Assembly: GCF_024385575.1 (NCBI RefSeq) | Contig: NZ_JANFMV010000001.1 | Coordinates: 1,083,681 to 1,147,680 of the forward strand | Direction of reading: 5' to 3' | DNA from: Rhizobium sp. NRK18 | GTDB lineage: Bacteria > Pseudomonadota > Alphaproteobacteria > Rhizobiales > Rhizobiaceae | Length of the DNA: 64,000 nt | Part shown: positions 33,359 to 42,909 of the stretch, piece after piece | How the letters are laid out: each line of letters starts with the position of its first letter | Position numbering within the stretch: the first letter of the stretch is position 1 | Position numbers and translations under genes: made by a program | The notes under the pieces: model-generated | What the model was told of the DNA's origin: nothing | Database searches by the model: none | Seen by the model: only the letters and a program-made list of their open reading frames with translations

Positions 33359-35356
33359 TTATGCATTCCGGATGCCGGCGGCAAACATCGGCCCGCCATG
33401 GCGGGCCGGAAAACCATAGCCGTGGACCATCACCACGTCGATGTCGTCCGGGCCGGCGGCAATGCCTTCTTCGATCAGTGCCTGGCCTTCGCGGACCATG
33501 GCATCGAGCAGTCTTTCGACGATTTCGGCGTCCGGAATGTGGCGCGCGGAAAAGCCCTTTTCGACGCGATAGTCGGCGATCATCCGGTCGATGTCGGGAT
33601 CGACCAGACGCTTACCGTCCTCGTATCGATACCAGCCGCGTCCAGCCTTGCGACCGAAACGTCCGGCTTCGCACAGTCTGTCGGACAGTTCGCAATAGGG
33701 GAGCGATGGGTCGCGGCTTGCCGCCTGCCGTGTGCGCCTTGCCCAGGCGATCTCGAGGCCCGCCATGTCGAAGACGGCGAAGGGTCCCATGGCGAAGCCG
33801 AAATCCTCTGCCGCCCGGTCGATATCCTGCGGCAGCGCGCCTTCTTCGAGCAGTCGCTCGGTTTCCGTGCGGTAGGCGGAGAAGATGCGGTTGCCGATGA
33901 AGCCCTCGCAGACGCCGGTGACGACTGGGATCTTCTTCAGTTTCCGCGCGAAGGCGAGAAGTGTGGCCATCGTGCGCGGCGCCGCCCTGGCGCAACGGAC
34001 CACCTCCACGAGCCGCATGATGTTGGCGGGCGAGAAGAAGTGCAGGCCCGCGACACGCTCCGGATGCGCGGTCGCCGCTGCGATCCGGTCCGGATCGAGA
34101 TAGCTGGTATTGGTGGCGAGAACGGCATCCGGGCGAACGATACCGTCGAGGGTGCGGAAGAGCTGCGTCTTGACGTCGAGATCGTCGAACACCGCCTCGA
34201 TGACGAGGTCGGCGTTCGCCAGCGCCGTGGCGTCGGCGGTTGCCGTCAGGCGGGAAAGCTGGTCGTCGGCGGCGTTCCGGCTCAGGCGTCCGGAAGTGAC
34301 AGACTGCTCGATCATGCCGCGAACGCGCTGCAGGCCCGCGTTCGCGGCTTCTTCGGTCTGGTCAAGTGCAACAACTGTGAAGCCCGCAGCAAGCGTTGCG
34401 ACCGCGATGCCGCAGCCCATCAGGCCGGTGCCGGCGATACCGATCACCGACAATGGATAGGGTTCGACGCCGGAAAGGTCGGCCGGCTTGCCGACGGCAC
34501 GCTCGGCAAAGAAGATATGTCGCAGCGCTGCCGACTCCGTGCCGTCGCGCAGGTGGATAAATGTCTCGCGCTCGGCCGCAAGCCCGTCTTCGAGGTTGGT
34601 CTTCGCCGCCAGCCGCACAAGCCGGATCGCTTCACCGGGAGCGGTCTGACCGCGAGACCTCTTGATGAAGCGGGTCGCCATCGCGTCGAAAACCGCCTCG
34701 TCCCATTTAGCGACGGTCAGGGCGCCCGTCCGGCGCGGAGTCTTGCCCGACAGTTCGCCGGCGAGCGCGACGGCTTCACCAATCAGGTCGTTGGTGGCGA
34801 TCCTGTCGATCAGCCCCGTTTCAAGCGCCCTTGCTTCCTTGACCGGCTTGCCGCCGGCAATCATGTCGAGAGCGGCTTCCATGCCGACGAGACGGGGCAG
34901 GCGCTGGGTGCCGCCGGCGCCGGGAACGAGGCCGAGATTGACCTCAGGAAGCCCCATGGACGCGGAAGAGGCGGCGATACGCGCATGGCAGGCAAGGACC
35001 AGTTCCAGCCCCCCGCCGAGTGCTGCCCCGTTGACGGCTGCCACGACCGGCTTGTCGCTCGCCTCGATCGCCGCGACGACGGCGGGAAGCGTCGGCTCGA
35101 CGGGCGGTTTGCCGAATTCACGGATATCCGCCCCACCCACGAAAGTCTTGCCGGCTCCGGTTATGACGACCGCTGTCACGCCATCATTGCTTCCTGCATG
35201 GCTGATGGCGGCGACCAGCCCGTTGCGCACCTCTGCTCCCGTGGCGTTGACCGGGGGGTTGTCGATCGTCACGACAAGCGTCGTCCCTTCGCGCTGGCCA
35301 TGGATCGTTCGGGAAAAGGAAAGCGTTTCTGTTGCTTGCGGCTCACCGGTCATCAT
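33359..35356 (-). CDS. Bifunctional enoyl-CoA hydratase/3-hydroxyacyl-CoA dehydrogenase
   Basis: A 665-residue FadJ/peroxisomal-type fusion. Residues about 15-200 are a crotonase domain (oxyanion loops GADIREFG and AALGGGLELVLACH); about 300-480 an NAD-binding domain beginning GIAGTGLMGCGIA; then two copies of the 3-hydroxyacyl-CoA dehydrogenase C-terminal domain, with the catalytic His in GLHFFSPANIM. It should hydrate and oxidise the ring-derived acyl-CoA. It ends at GGPMFAAGIRNA, some 40 residues earlier than most relatives. Start 35356 or the next codon (two ATGs). Confidence 0.87.
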   Translation of the reverse strand: MMTGEPQATETLSFSRTIHGQREGTTLVVTIDNPPVNATGAEVRNGLVAAISHAGSNDGVTAVVITGAGKTFVGGADIREFGKPPVEPTLPAVVAAIEASDKPVVAAVNGAALGGGLELVLACHARIAASSASMGLPEVNLGLVPGAGGTQRLPRLVGMEAALDMIAGGKPVKEARALETGLIDRIATNDLIGEAVALAGELSGKTPRRTGALTVAKWDEAVFDAMATRFIKRSRGQTAPGEAIRLVRLAAKTNLEDGLAAERETFIHLRDGTESAALRHIFFAERAVGKPADLSGVEPYPLSVIGIAGTGLMGCGIAVATLAAGFTVVALDQTEEAANAGLQRVRGMIEQSVTSGRLSRNAADDQLSRLTATADATALANADLVIEAVFDDLDVKTQLFRTLDGIVRPDAVLATNTSYLDPDRIAAATAHPERVAGLHFFSPANIMRLVEVVRCARAAPRTMATLLAFARKLKKIPVVTGVCEGFIGNRIFSAYRTETERLLEEGALPQDIDRAAEDFGFAMGPFAVFDMAGLEIAWARRTRQAASRDPSLPYCELSDRLCEAGRFGRKAGRGWYRYEDGKRLVDPDIDRMIADYRVEKGFSARHIPDAEIVERLLDAMVREGQALIEEGIAAGPDDIDVVMVHGYGFPARHGGPMFAAGIRNA

Positions 35357-35366
35357 CAGTCCCCCG

Positions 35367-35762
35367 TCAATCCGGAATGACGGCGGTGGCCTGGATCTCG
35401 ATCTTCGCGCGATCCTCCACGAGGGCGACCACCTGCACGGCGGCCATGGCCGGGAAGTGCCGGCCCATGACGGAGCGATAGGCTTCGCCCAGCCCCTTGG
35501 GATCGGCCAGATATTCGGCCTTGTCTACGAAGTACCAGGTCATGGTGGTGATGTGGTGCGGCTCTCCGCCGGCAGCGGCGACCACGTCGACGACATTCTG
35601 CAGGGTCTGCCTCACCTGGCCGACGAAGTCGTCGGTTTCGAACTGGCACTGACCGTTCCAGCCGATCTGGCCGCCGACGAAGATCTGGCGGCCGCGGGCC
35701 TCCATGCCGTTCGAATAGCCGAGGGGCTTTGCCCATCCTTCGGGTTGGAGGATCTTATGCAT
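35367..35762 (-). CDS. RidA-family protein (enamine/imine hydrolase)
   Basis: A 131-residue YjgF/YER057c/UK114 protein. The core folds as a small trimer; IFVGGQIGWN and the later IQATAVIPD are visible, though the catalytic Arg of canonical RidA near IEIEAIA is replaced in IEIQATA, so true imine deaminase activity is unsure. It starts within the last eight bases of the thioesterase gene, GGAG before it, deep inside an acyl-CoA operon. A natural role would be hydrolysis of the enamine left after 2-aminobenzoyl-CoA dearomatisation. Confidence 0.83.
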   Translation of the reverse strand: MHKILQPEGWAKPLGYSNGMEARGRQIFVGGQIGWNGQCQFETDDFVGQVRQTLQNVVDVVAAAGGEPHHITTMTWYFVDKAEYLADPKGLGEAYRSVMGRHFPAMAAVQVVALVEDRAKIEIQATAVIPD

Positions 35763-36168
35763 CTTGTGTCTCCAGATAGGGCATGAAGGCGCTGCGTATG
35801 TCGTCGGGCCACGGGCAGGCGCGGTGGGTGTCGTGCGAGGTGGCGACGATGCGATGGTCCGCGCGCCACAGAAGGGCGCCATTGGCCGAAACCTCGTGCT
35901 CGAGGTCCATCGAGGACGTGCCGATCCGCTTCAGCCTCACCGCGAAGTCGAGCCGGTCGCCATGAAAGCCGGGTTTCGAGAAAGTGAGGTCGAGTTTCAC
36001 CGTCGGCACGCCGATCCGCCGTTCCTGAATGAGCGTCGGCCATGGGACGCCGGCCGTGGCGAAGAATTCTTCCAGCACGCCGACGAGGTGATCGAGATAG
36101 GACGGGAAGTAGGCGATGCCGGAAGGATCGCAATCGCCGAATTTGAGATAGCGCGTCGTCTGGAACAT
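35755..36168 (-). CDS. Acyl-CoA thioesterase (4-hydroxybenzoyl-CoA thioesterase family)
   Basis: A 137-residue hot-dog-fold thioesterase. The family motif FGDCDPSGIAYFPSYLD holds the catalytic Asp near residue 14. It should release CoA from an aromatic or acyl-CoA, perhaps to drain a dead-end 2-aminobenzoyl-CoA. I prefer the ATG at 36168, with GAGGA six bases before it, to the GTG at 36180. It begins eight bases after the acyl-CoA dehydrogenase stop. Confidence 0.85.
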   Translation of the reverse strand: MFQTTRYLKFGDCDPSGIAYFPSYLDHLVGVLEEFFATAGVPWPTLIQERRIGVPTVKLDLTFSKPGFHGDRLDFAVRLKRIGTSSMDLEHEVSANGALLWRADHRIVATSHDTHRACPWPDDIRSAFMPYLETQDA

Positions 36169-36176
36169 GGGCTTCC

Positions 36177-37373
36177 TCACGCCGTCGTTCTGGCGGCATG
36201 CGCCTTGATCAGTTCGCGCGCAACGATGAGCTTCTGAACTTCCGTCGCGCCTTCGTAGATGCGCAGCGCCCGGATCTCGCGGTAGAGCCGTTCGACCATC
36301 TCGCCACTCCGCACACCACGGCCGCCGAACATCTGTACGGCGCGGTCGATGACGGCCTGGGCGTTCTCGGTCGCCGTCATCTTGGCCATGGCCGCTTCCA
36401 TCGTCGTCGGCAGCTTTTGCACGTCACGGCGCCATGCCGCGCGGTAGGTCAGCAGCGCCGCCGCGTCGACCGCGGTCGCCATGTCGCCGAGGGCCGCCTG
36501 TGTCAGTTGCAGGTCGGCGAGCGTGCCGCGGAGCATCGGCCGTTCGCGGCTGTGGGCGAGCGCTTCGGCGAGTGCCCGGCGGGCAAAGCCGAGTGCGGCG
36601 GCGGCGACCGAGGCACGGAAGATGTCGAGCGTCCGCATGGCGATCTTGAAGCCTTCGCCGGCTGCGCCGAGCCGGCGCGAGGCCGGAATGCGGCAATTGT
36701 CGAAGCGGATCGTCGCCAGCGGATGCGGAGCGATCACATCGATGCGCTCGGCGATCGAGAAGCCCGGATCGTCGGCAAAGACCACGAAGGCGGAGATGCC
36801 GCGCGTTCCCGGCGCTTCGCCGGTGCGGGCGAACACGGTGTAGACATCGGCGATGCCGCCGTTCGAAATCCAGGTCTTCTCGCCGTCGAGCACATAGTCG
36901 TCACCGTCGCAGCGCGCCGAACACGACATCGCGGCGACGTCGGAGCCGGCATCTTTCTCGGACAGCGCGAAGGCGGCGATCCATTCGCCGGCGGCGACCT
37001 TGGGTAACACGTCCTGTTTCAGTGTCTCGGAACCGCTGAGGCTGATGGCGCCGCTGCCGAGCCCCTGCATGGCAAAGGCGAAGTCGGCGAGGCCGTCGTG
37101 AAAGGCGAGCGTCTCGCGGGCGATGCAGATCTTGCGGCTGTCGATTGCCTCTCCGCCCGAAAGGCCGACGGCGGCATGGAGCAGGCCGGCGTCGCCGAGC
37201 GAGCGGACGAGCGCGCGGCAGGCGCCATCGACATCGTCATGGTTGACATGCGCCATCGCTTCACCCGCCGCGAAGGCGTCGAGCTTCGCCGCCCAGTCGG
37301 CATGCGACACCTCGAAGAACGGCCACGACAGGTGGTCGCGTTCAAGGGCAGGGGAGAGCGTGATCCGCGGCAT
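36177..37373 (-). CDS. Acyl-CoA dehydrogenase
   Basis: A 398-residue FAD enzyme. Middle-domain FAD/substrate motifs [15 protein letters not shown] and [17 protein letters not shown] are present, and the catalytic base is the Glu of [11 protein letters not shown] near residue 376. It should oxidise a saturated or ring-opened CoA ester to the enoyl-CoA for the adjacent hydratases. It lies three bases after the enoyl-CoA hydratase gene on the transcript. Confidence 0.9.
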   Translation of the reverse strand: MPRITLSPALERDHLSWPFFEVSHADWAAKLDAFAAGEAMAHVNHDDVDGACRALVRSLGDAGLLHAAVGLSGGEAIDSRKICIARETLAFHDGLADFAFAMQGLGSGAISLSGSETLKQDVLPKVAAGEWIAAFALSEKDAGSDVAAMSCSARCDGDDYVLDGEKTWISNGGIADVYTVFARTGEAPGTRGISAFVVFADDPGFSIAERIDVIAPHPLATIRFDNCRIPASRRLGAAGEGFKIAMRTLDIFRASVAAAALGFARRALAEALAHSRERPMLRGTLADLQLTQAALGDMATAVDAAALLTYRAAWRRDVQKLPTTMEAAMAKMTATENAQAVIDRAVQMFGGRGVRSGEMVERLYREIRALRIYEGATEVQKLIVARELIKAHAARTTA

Positions 37374-37376
37374 CGC

Positions 37377-38219
37377 TCAGTTGCCTTCGAAGGTGGGTTT
37401 GCGCTTTGCGGCGAAGGCCTCGAAAGCCCGGCGGAAGTCCTGCGTCGCCATGCAGATCGCCTGGGCCTGCGCTTCGGATTCGATCAGTTCCTCGATCCCC
37501 ATCGCCCATTCCTGGTTCAGCATCGTCTTGGTCATCCCATGCGCAAACCAAGGGCCGTCGGCAATCGACTGCGCCAGCGCTGTGGCCTTGGTCTGAAGGT
37601 CGGCCTGCGGGTGCAGGGCGTTGAAAAAGCCCCAGCGCTCGCCCTCGTCGGCGGTCATGAAGCGGCCGGTATAGAGAAGCTCGGCGGCGCGGCCCTGGCC
37701 GATGATGCGCGGAAGCATGCCGCAGGCGCCCATATCGGCGCCGGCAAGCCCGACGCGGGTGAAGAGGAAGGCGGTCTTTGCTTCAGGTGTCGCCAGCCGC
37801 AGATCGGAGGCCATCGCCAGGATTGCCCCGGCGCCGGCGCATATGCCGTCGACGGCGGCGATGATCTGCTGCGGGCACCGGCGCATCGCCTTGACGAGAT
37901 CGCCTGTCATGCGGGTGAAGGCGACAAGGTCGGGCATGGCCATCGCGGTCAGCGGTTCGATGATCTCGAACACGTCGCCGCCGGAGGAAAAATTGCCGCC
38001 GGCACCGGTCAGCACGACGGTGCGGACGTCGGAGGCATAAGCGAGGTCGCGGAAGAGGTCGCGCAACTCGGCATAGCTTTCGAAGGTCAGCGGGTTCTTT
38101 CTGTCCGGCCGGTTCAGCGTCAGGGTCGCGACCCGCCCATCCTCGCTCACCTCCCAGAGAAAGTGCTCGGCCTTGTAGTCGCGGAATGGCCGCGTCATGC
38201 CTGCCATAGCGTTCGTCAT
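37377..38219 (-). CDS. Enoyl-CoA hydratase/isomerase family protein
   Basis: A 280-residue crotonase. The oxyanion-hole loops are [12 protein letters not shown] and [19 protein letters not shown]; the latter has Gly-Ala-Gly where hydrolases and hydratases keep the backbone amides. It could hydrate an enoyl-CoA or open a ring ketone; both are needed after AbmA. Start 38219 (MTNAMAGM) with AAGGAG, not an upstream frame within the spacer. Confidence 0.87.
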   Translation of the reverse strand: MTNAMAGMTRPFRDYKAEHFLWEVSEDGRVATLTLNRPDRKNPLTFESYAELRDLFRDLAYASDVRTVVLTGAGGNFSSGGDVFEIIEPLTAMAMPDLVAFTRMTGDLVKAMRRCPQQIIAAVDGICAGAGAILAMASDLRLATPEAKTAFLFTRVGLAGADMGACGMLPRIIGQGRAAELLYTGRFMTADEGERWGFFNALHPQADLQTKATALAQSIADGPWFAHGMTKTMLNQEWAMGIEELIESEAQAQAICMATQDFRRAFEAFAAKRKPTFEGN

Positions 38220-38283
38220 GTTGAGCTCCTTTCCCCCGGCGGGCCGGCCGCCATTATTGTAGCGGCCGGTGCTGATCCTGTTG

Positions 38284-38730
38284 TTATTCGTTTGCAGACG
38301 GAGGCAGGAAATCCACCTCATGCTCGCCGGAGACACGGACGATTTCATCGACGTCCGTCATCTGGTCCAGTTTGCGGAAGAGGTCTTCCAGCTTGCGCGC
38401 CGGCGACACCCAGAACAGGGCGCGGCAGGGCTTGTCCGATTTGTTGAAATAGCCATGCGGCACGCCGCGCGGCATGCGGACCAGATCGCCGGCCCTGGCC
38501 TTCGTCCATTCCCCGTCAAGCTTCAGATCCAACTCGCCTTCCTGCACGAGGATGAACTCGTCCTGGGTCGGGTGAACGTGAACGGGCACGAACTGCCCGG
38601 GTTCGCTGTTCGTCTCGAATGCAAACGTGTCGTCAGAGAGCGCCTTCGGGAAATAGATCTGCCCGAGGATATTCCACTTCACGCCCTTGAAGCCGGTTCC
38701 GTTCGCCGTAATGCCTTTTTCCAGTTCCAT
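38284..38730 (-). CDS. Cupin-domain protein of the abm operon
   Basis: A 148-residue single cupin. Motif 1 is [17 protein letters not shown] and motif 2 is [16 protein letters not shown], giving the two-plus-one His and Glu set for one metal ion. No enzyme class is certain; such proteins occur with 2-aminobenzoyl-CoA oxygenases and may assist a ring-derived intermediate or sense it. Start 38730 has GGGAG. It lies between the SDR and the enoyl-CoA hydratase. Confidence 0.8.
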   Translation of the reverse strand: MELEKGITANGTGFKGVKWNILGQIYFPKALSDDTFAFETNSEPGQFVPVHVHPTQDEFILVQEGELDLKLDGEWTKARAGDLVRMPRGVPHGYFNKSDKPCRALFWVSPARKLEDLFRKLDQMTDVDEIVRVSGEHEVDFLPPSANE

Positions 38731-38768
38731 TCCACACTCCCGGTTGTCGTTGCTGCAAGTCAGGGCGG

Positions 38769-39557
38769 CTAACCCGCCATGATCTCTCCGCCGGCCACCG
38801 CGATCGATTGGCCGGTAATCGACGATGCGCCGGGAGAGGCCAGCCACGCAACGGCATCGGCGACCTCCTGCGGCTCCACGAGCCGTCCCTGCGGATTGGA
38901 TTTGACGAATTCCTTGAATGCGTCCTCTTCGCTGCGACCTGTCTTTTCGACGATGGCAGCGATGGACCGGGCAATGATCGGCGTATCGGTGAAGCCGGGG
39001 CAGACCGCATTGACCGTCACGCCCTTCTTCGCCAGCTCGAGCGCCAGAGCACGGGTCAGGCCGATGACGCCATGCTTGGCGGCGCAGTAGGCCGAGACGT
39101 AGGCATAGCCGGCAAGCCCTGCCGTCGAGGCGATGTTGATGATCCGTGCGCCCCGGCCATGCGCCTTAAGGTCGGCGAGGGCTGCCTGCGTGACGTTGAA
39201 GACGCCCGTCAGGTCAACGTTGAGGACGTGCGCCCACATCGCCGCATCCGTCTTCTCGAACGGTGCGCTCGGTGCTTCGCCCGCGCAATTGACGAGGATG
39301 GACACGGGGCCGAAAGTGGATCGTGCAGCATCGAGGCCTGCAGCAATTGCGGCCGAGTCGGTCACATCGAAACCGTCGGCGATGAAGGTGCGGTCGCTTT
39401 CCGCCTTGTGTGCCACCTCCTCCAGGGGCGCGCGTCGGCGGCCGGCGAGCGTTACGGAAGCACCGTCGGCGATAAGACGCAGCGCAATGGCGGCGCCGAT
39501 GCCGCTGCCGGCGCCGGTGACCAGAGCATGGCGTCCTGTGAGTACTCCGTTCGTCAT
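38769..39557 (-). CDS. SDR-family dehydrogenase of the abm operon
   Basis: A 262-residue classical short-chain dehydrogenase. Cofactor loop TGAGSGIG near residue 15, NCAG, catalytic Ser in NIASTAG and YCAAK. Asp/Arg pattern AGRRRAP after the second strand favours NADP. It probably oxidises or reduces a hydroxy-/keto-acyl-CoA formed after dearomatisation. Starts nine bases after the abmA stop. Confidence 0.87.
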   Translation of the reverse strand: MTNGVLTGRHALVTGAGSGIGAAIALRLIADGASVTLAGRRRAPLEEVAHKAESDRTFIADGFDVTDSAAIAAGLDAARSTFGPVSILVNCAGEAPSAPFEKTDAAMWAHVLNVDLTGVFNVTQAALADLKAHGRGARIINIASTAGLAGYAYVSAYCAAKHGVIGLTRALALELAKKGVTVNAVCPGFTDTPIIARSIAAIVEKTGRSEEDAFKEFVKSNPQGRLVEPQEVADAVAWLASPGASSITGQSIAVAGGEIMAG

Positions 39558-39566
39558 CAGCCGCTC

Positions 39567-41888
39567 CTATTTCGCTGCCGGTGCAGCATTGGCTCGGGCG
39601 AGGTTTGCCTCGTACTGGTACTTGCCGGACTGGTACTGCTTCGGCCAGGCAATCGAGGAAATGCCGATGCTGGCGGCCTCGTGCAGCGTCCAGGCCGGAT
39701 CGGCCAGATGCGGCCTCGCGACGGCGCAGAGATCGGCGCGGCCGGCGGCGATGATCGAATTGGCGTGGTCGGCTTCCGAAATCGCGCCGACGGCAATGGT
39801 CGGGATGCGGATCTCGTTGCGGATCTTGTCGGAGAATGGCGTCTGGAAGAGACGGCCATAGACGGGCTGTTCCTCCTTCCACACCTGTCCGGACGAGCAG
39901 TCGATCAAGTCGGCGCCGGCATCCTTGAACATCGCGGCGAAGATTGCCGCATCCTCCGGCGTGTTGCCGCCCTCGAACCAGTCGTTGCAGGACAGGCGCA
40001 CGGAGATCGGCTTTTCCTTCGGCCAGGCCTCGCGGATCGCCCTAAAGACTTCCAGAGGATAGCGCGCCCGGTTCTCGTGGCTGCCGCCATACTCGTCCTC
40101 ACGCCGGTTGGTGAGCGGCGACAGGAAGCTCGACATCAGGTAGCCGTGCGCAGCGTGGAACTCCAGCCAGTCGGCACCGGCCTCTGCCGCCCGTCTCGTG
40201 GCGGAGACGAAGTCGGTCTTGACGCGGTCCATGTCGGCCCGGTCCATGGCCTTCGGCACCTGGCTGTTCTTCAGGTAGGGCAGGGCGGAGGCTGAAATCA
40301 GCGGCCAGCCGCCATCCTCCAGCGGCTGGTCGATGCCGTCCCAGGCGCGCCTGGTGGCGCCTTTGCGGCCCGCATGACCGATCTGGATGCCGACCTTCGC
40401 CGCGCTGTTTGAATGGATGAAGCCGATCACCCGTTTCCAAGCTTCCGTCTGCTCGTCGTTCCACAGGCCCAGGCAGCCGGGGGTGATGCGGGCGTCCGGC
40501 GACACGCAGGTCATCTCCGCGAAGACAAGGCCGGCGCCGCCGAGTGCGCGGCTGCCGAGGTGGACCATGTGGAAGTCGTTGATGAGCCCGTCGTCAGCGG
40601 AGTACATCGCCATCGGCGAAACGACGATGCGGTTGGCGAGCGTCATGTCGCGCACTGTATAGGGCGTGAACATCGGCGGCAGGCAGCGCTTGCCCTCCTC
40701 GACGTTCAGCCCCTGCTTGCGGGCGAACCAGCGCTCGTAGCCTTCCAGCCAGTCCTTGTCGCGCAGGCGCAGGTTCTCGTGGCTGATGCGCTGCGAACGC
40801 GTCAGCATGGAATACATGAACTGCTCGGGTTCCAGCGTGTCGGCATAACGGCGACCGACCACCTCGAACCATTCCATGGCGTTGCGGGCGGCATTCTGGA
40901 TGCGGGCGACGTCGACGCGGCGGATCTCTTCGTAAGCCGCCAGCACGGCCGGGATCTTGTCCGTCTCGTGGCCGAATTTCTGGAATTGATTGGTGAGCTC
41001 GATTGCATCGTCGATTGCAAGCTTGGTGCCCGATCCGATGGCAAAATGGGCGGTATGGGCGGCGTCGCCCATCAGCACTACATGCGATTTGCCGTTGTGG
41101 AGGCTCCACTTGCCGCAGATCAGGCGGCTGAAATTCAGCCACGCCGAGCCGCGCACATGACGCGCATTGGTCATCAGCTTGCCGCCGTCCAGCACTTCGG
41201 AAAACAGGTCGGCGCAGAAATCGATCGAGCCCTGCTGGTCGAGCCTGTCGAGGCCATGGGCCTGATAGGCCTCCTCCGTCGTCTCGACGATGAAGGTCGA
41301 GGTCTTGTCGTCGAACTTGTAGATATGCGCCTGGAACCAGCCGTGATCGGTCTTGCGGAAGTCGAAGGTGAAGGCGTCGTAGAGCTTGTCGGTGCCGAGC
41401 CAGATGTAGCGGTTCGGGCGGACGACGAGGTCAGGCTCGAACTCGGCCTCGTATTTGCGGCGGATCTTCGAGTTCAGGCCGTCGGCTGCGATGATCAGGT
41501 CGGCGTCGGGGAAGTCGAGGTCGCTGTCGACCTCCGTCTCGAAGACGAGCTCGACGCCGAGTGCCTCGCAGCGGGCCTGCAGGATGTTCAGGAGCTTCTT
41601 GCGGCCTATGCCGACGAAGCCGTGGCCGGTGGTGCGCTGGCGGGTGCCCTTGAACAGGACCTCGATATCGTCCCAATGGTTGAACGCGTCCTCGATTTCC
41701 GCGGCGGTTTCGGGATCCCAGACGCGCATGGACTGCATGGTCGCATCCGAGAAGACGACACCCCAGCCGAAGGTGTCATAGGGCCGGTTGCGCTCGACGA
41801 CGCGGACGTGATGTTCCGGATGAAACTTCTTCATCAGAAGACCGAAATAGAGACCGGCCGGTCCTCCACCGATGCAGACGATGCGCAT
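39567..41888 (-). CDS. abmA: 2-aminobenzoyl-CoA monooxygenase/reductase
   Basis: A 773-residue fusion. Residues 1-385 are a single-component FAD monooxygenase like salicylyl-CoA 5-hydroxylase, with FAD loop [14 protein letters not shown] and [14 protein letters not shown]. Residues about 395-773 are an old-yellow-enzyme FMN reductase ([16 protein letters not shown], then QIGHAGRKG). This architecture is that of 2-aminobenzoyl-CoA monooxygenase/reductase, which hydroxylates the ring and reduces it to a non-aromatic keto-enamine CoA ester. First gene of the minus-strand operon. Databases often call it bifunctional salicylyl-CoA 5-hydroxylase/oxidoreductase. Confidence 0.9.
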   Translation of the reverse strand: MRIVCIGGGPAGLYFGLLMKKFHPEHHVRVVERNRPYDTFGWGVVFSDATMQSMRVWDPETAAEIEDAFNHWDDIEVLFKGTRQRTTGHGFVGIGRKKLLNILQARCEALGVELVFETEVDSDLDFPDADLIIAADGLNSKIRRKYEAEFEPDLVVRPNRYIWLGTDKLYDAFTFDFRKTDHGWFQAHIYKFDDKTSTFIVETTEEAYQAHGLDRLDQQGSIDFCADLFSEVLDGGKLMTNARHVRGSAWLNFSRLICGKWSLHNGKSHVVLMGDAAHTAHFAIGSGTKLAIDDAIELTNQFQKFGHETDKIPAVLAAYEEIRRVDVARIQNAARNAMEWFEVVGRRYADTLEPEQFMYSMLTRSQRISHENLRLRDKDWLEGYERWFARKQGLNVEEGKRCLPPMFTPYTVRDMTLANRIVVSPMAMYSADDGLINDFHMVHLGSRALGGAGLVFAEMTCVSPDARITPGCLGLWNDEQTEAWKRVIGFIHSNSAAKVGIQIGHAGRKGATRRAWDGIDQPLEDGGWPLISASALPYLKNSQVPKAMDRADMDRVKTDFVSATRRAAEAGADWLEFHAAHGYLMSSFLSPLTNRREDEYGGSHENRARYPLEVFRAIREAWPKEKPISVRLSCNDWFEGGNTPEDAAIFAAMFKDAGADLIDCSSGQVWKEEQPVYGRLFQTPFSDKIRNEIRIPTIAVGAISEADHANSIIAAGRADLCAVARPHLADPAWTLHEAASIGISSIAWPKQYQSGKYQYEANLARANAAPAAK

Positions 41889-41929
41889 TTTCCGTTCCCT
41901 TTCGTCGATGGCGCTTCCTGTTTGTCAGG

Positions 41930-41953
41930 AATTATTTTAAGATTAAAGTAATT
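41930..41953. promoter_or_regulatory. Near-perfect AT-rich palindrome upstream of abmA
   Basis: AATTATTTTAA at 41930-41940 and TTAAAGTAATT at 41943-41953 form an inverted repeat with one mismatch in eleven positions, centre 53 bases upstream of the abmA ATG. A probable MarR operator. Confidence 0.6.
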
Positions 41954-42000
41954 GCGTCTGCCCATGGCTGTCAATTCCAAAAGGGGCGAGCGTCAATTTA

Positions 42001-42014
42001 TTTTGAGCTTAAAA
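42001..42014. promoter_or_regulatory. Second MarR-like site upstream of abmA
   Basis: TTTTGAGCTTAAAA is a palindrome except for one symmetric position. It lies 66 bases (centre to centre) from the 41930-41953 site and just downstream of the TetR stop, within 120 bases of abmA. Confidence 0.5.
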
Positions 42015-42131
42015 TTTCTGGCGATTGAGATCGCGGGGACCGGGCATCTCGCACAGCGAGCGGCCAGATTTCATCAGAGGGCACGCTGTTCGTGAACCCG
42101 AGGAAAGCAGATGTGAGGCTGTCCTCAGCCG

Positions 42132-42710
42132 TCAGCGCTTGCGCAGTCCGTCGACAAAGACATCGACCAGACGCAGGGCATTGGTTTGCCAGTTTTCCGG
42201 TCCCTGTGAGTAGAAGATACCGAGAAGCGCTCTGAGCACATCTTCCGGGGGCACGTCGTCGCGGATGCTCCCCGCTTCGATCGCGCGCGTCAGCAGACGG
42301 CTGATCGCATCGGTCATGCGCTTGCTGGAATAGGCCTGGAGTTCCGACGACTTGAATGTCGCGAGCTGCAGTGCCTCGATCATGCCCTTCTTGGTGGCGA
42401 CCATTTGCACATTGGCGCGCAGCCACTGCCGCAGGGCCTCGACCGGATCAGCCTCATTCGACAACGCGTCGCTGAGATCTCCGAGCTGGTCGACCTCGCG
42501 GCGGTAGACCGCGGAGAAAAGGTCCTCGCGTGTCGGGAAGTGCCGATACAGCGTGCCGATGCCGACGCCGGCCTGCCTTGCGACCGCTTCAAGGCTTGCC
42601 TGCGATCCGCCGGCACTGAAGATTTTCGCCGCAGCTTCCAGCAGCCTCGCACGGTTCTTGAGCGAGTCGGCGCGCGGTTTGCGTCTTTTCTTTTCGGCTT
42701 CGGCTTCCAT
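42132..42710 (-). CDS. TetR-family regulator
   Basis: A 192-residue TetR protein. Helix-turn-helix in ASLEAVARQAGVGIGTLYRHFPTREDLF-like sequence at about 37-60, preceded by a basic arm (KKRRKPRAD). It is divergent from the molybdenum-hydroxylase genes, and a 17-base perfect palindrome lies between them, 33 bases from its start. It most likely represses itself and the hydroxylase operon. Confidence 0.88.
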   Translation of the reverse strand: MEAEAEKKRRKPRADSLKNRARLLEAAAKIFSAGGSQASLEAVARQAGVGIGTLYRHFPTREDLFSAVYRREVDQLGDLSDALSNEADPVEALRQWLRANVQMVATKKGMIEALQLATFKSSELQAYSSKRMTDAISRLLTRAIEAGSIRDDVPPEDVLRALLGIFYSQGPENWQTNALRLVDVFVDGLRKR

Positions 42711-42742
42711 ATTTCCAGACAGGTTTCATTTTTGCTTGATAA

Positions 42743-42759
42743 ACGGAGGATGCCTCCGT
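42743..42759. promoter_or_regulatory. TetR operator
   Basis: ACGGAGG and CCTCCGT flank the three bases ATG, giving a perfect 17-base inverted repeat between the divergent tetR (42710) and hydroxylase small subunit (42910). Length and half-site size suit a TetR dimer. Confidence 0.75.
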
Positions 42760-42909
42760 ATATTGATTATACGCCGAGAGCGTCGCGATAGAAACCGACG
42801 ATCGGCGAAGGCGATGTGCCTACACGTCTGAAGTCATTTGCTTCGCCACATTCCGTCGCCGCTCGGCGGCCCCGATCCGCAAAAATCAATCTACGAAATG
42901 GAGTACTTC

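Noticed and set aside
33202..33417. A frame that could continue the shortened hydratase/dehydrogenase by frameshift
   Set aside because: Its sequence does not resemble the missing C-terminal helices, so a frameshift is not supported.
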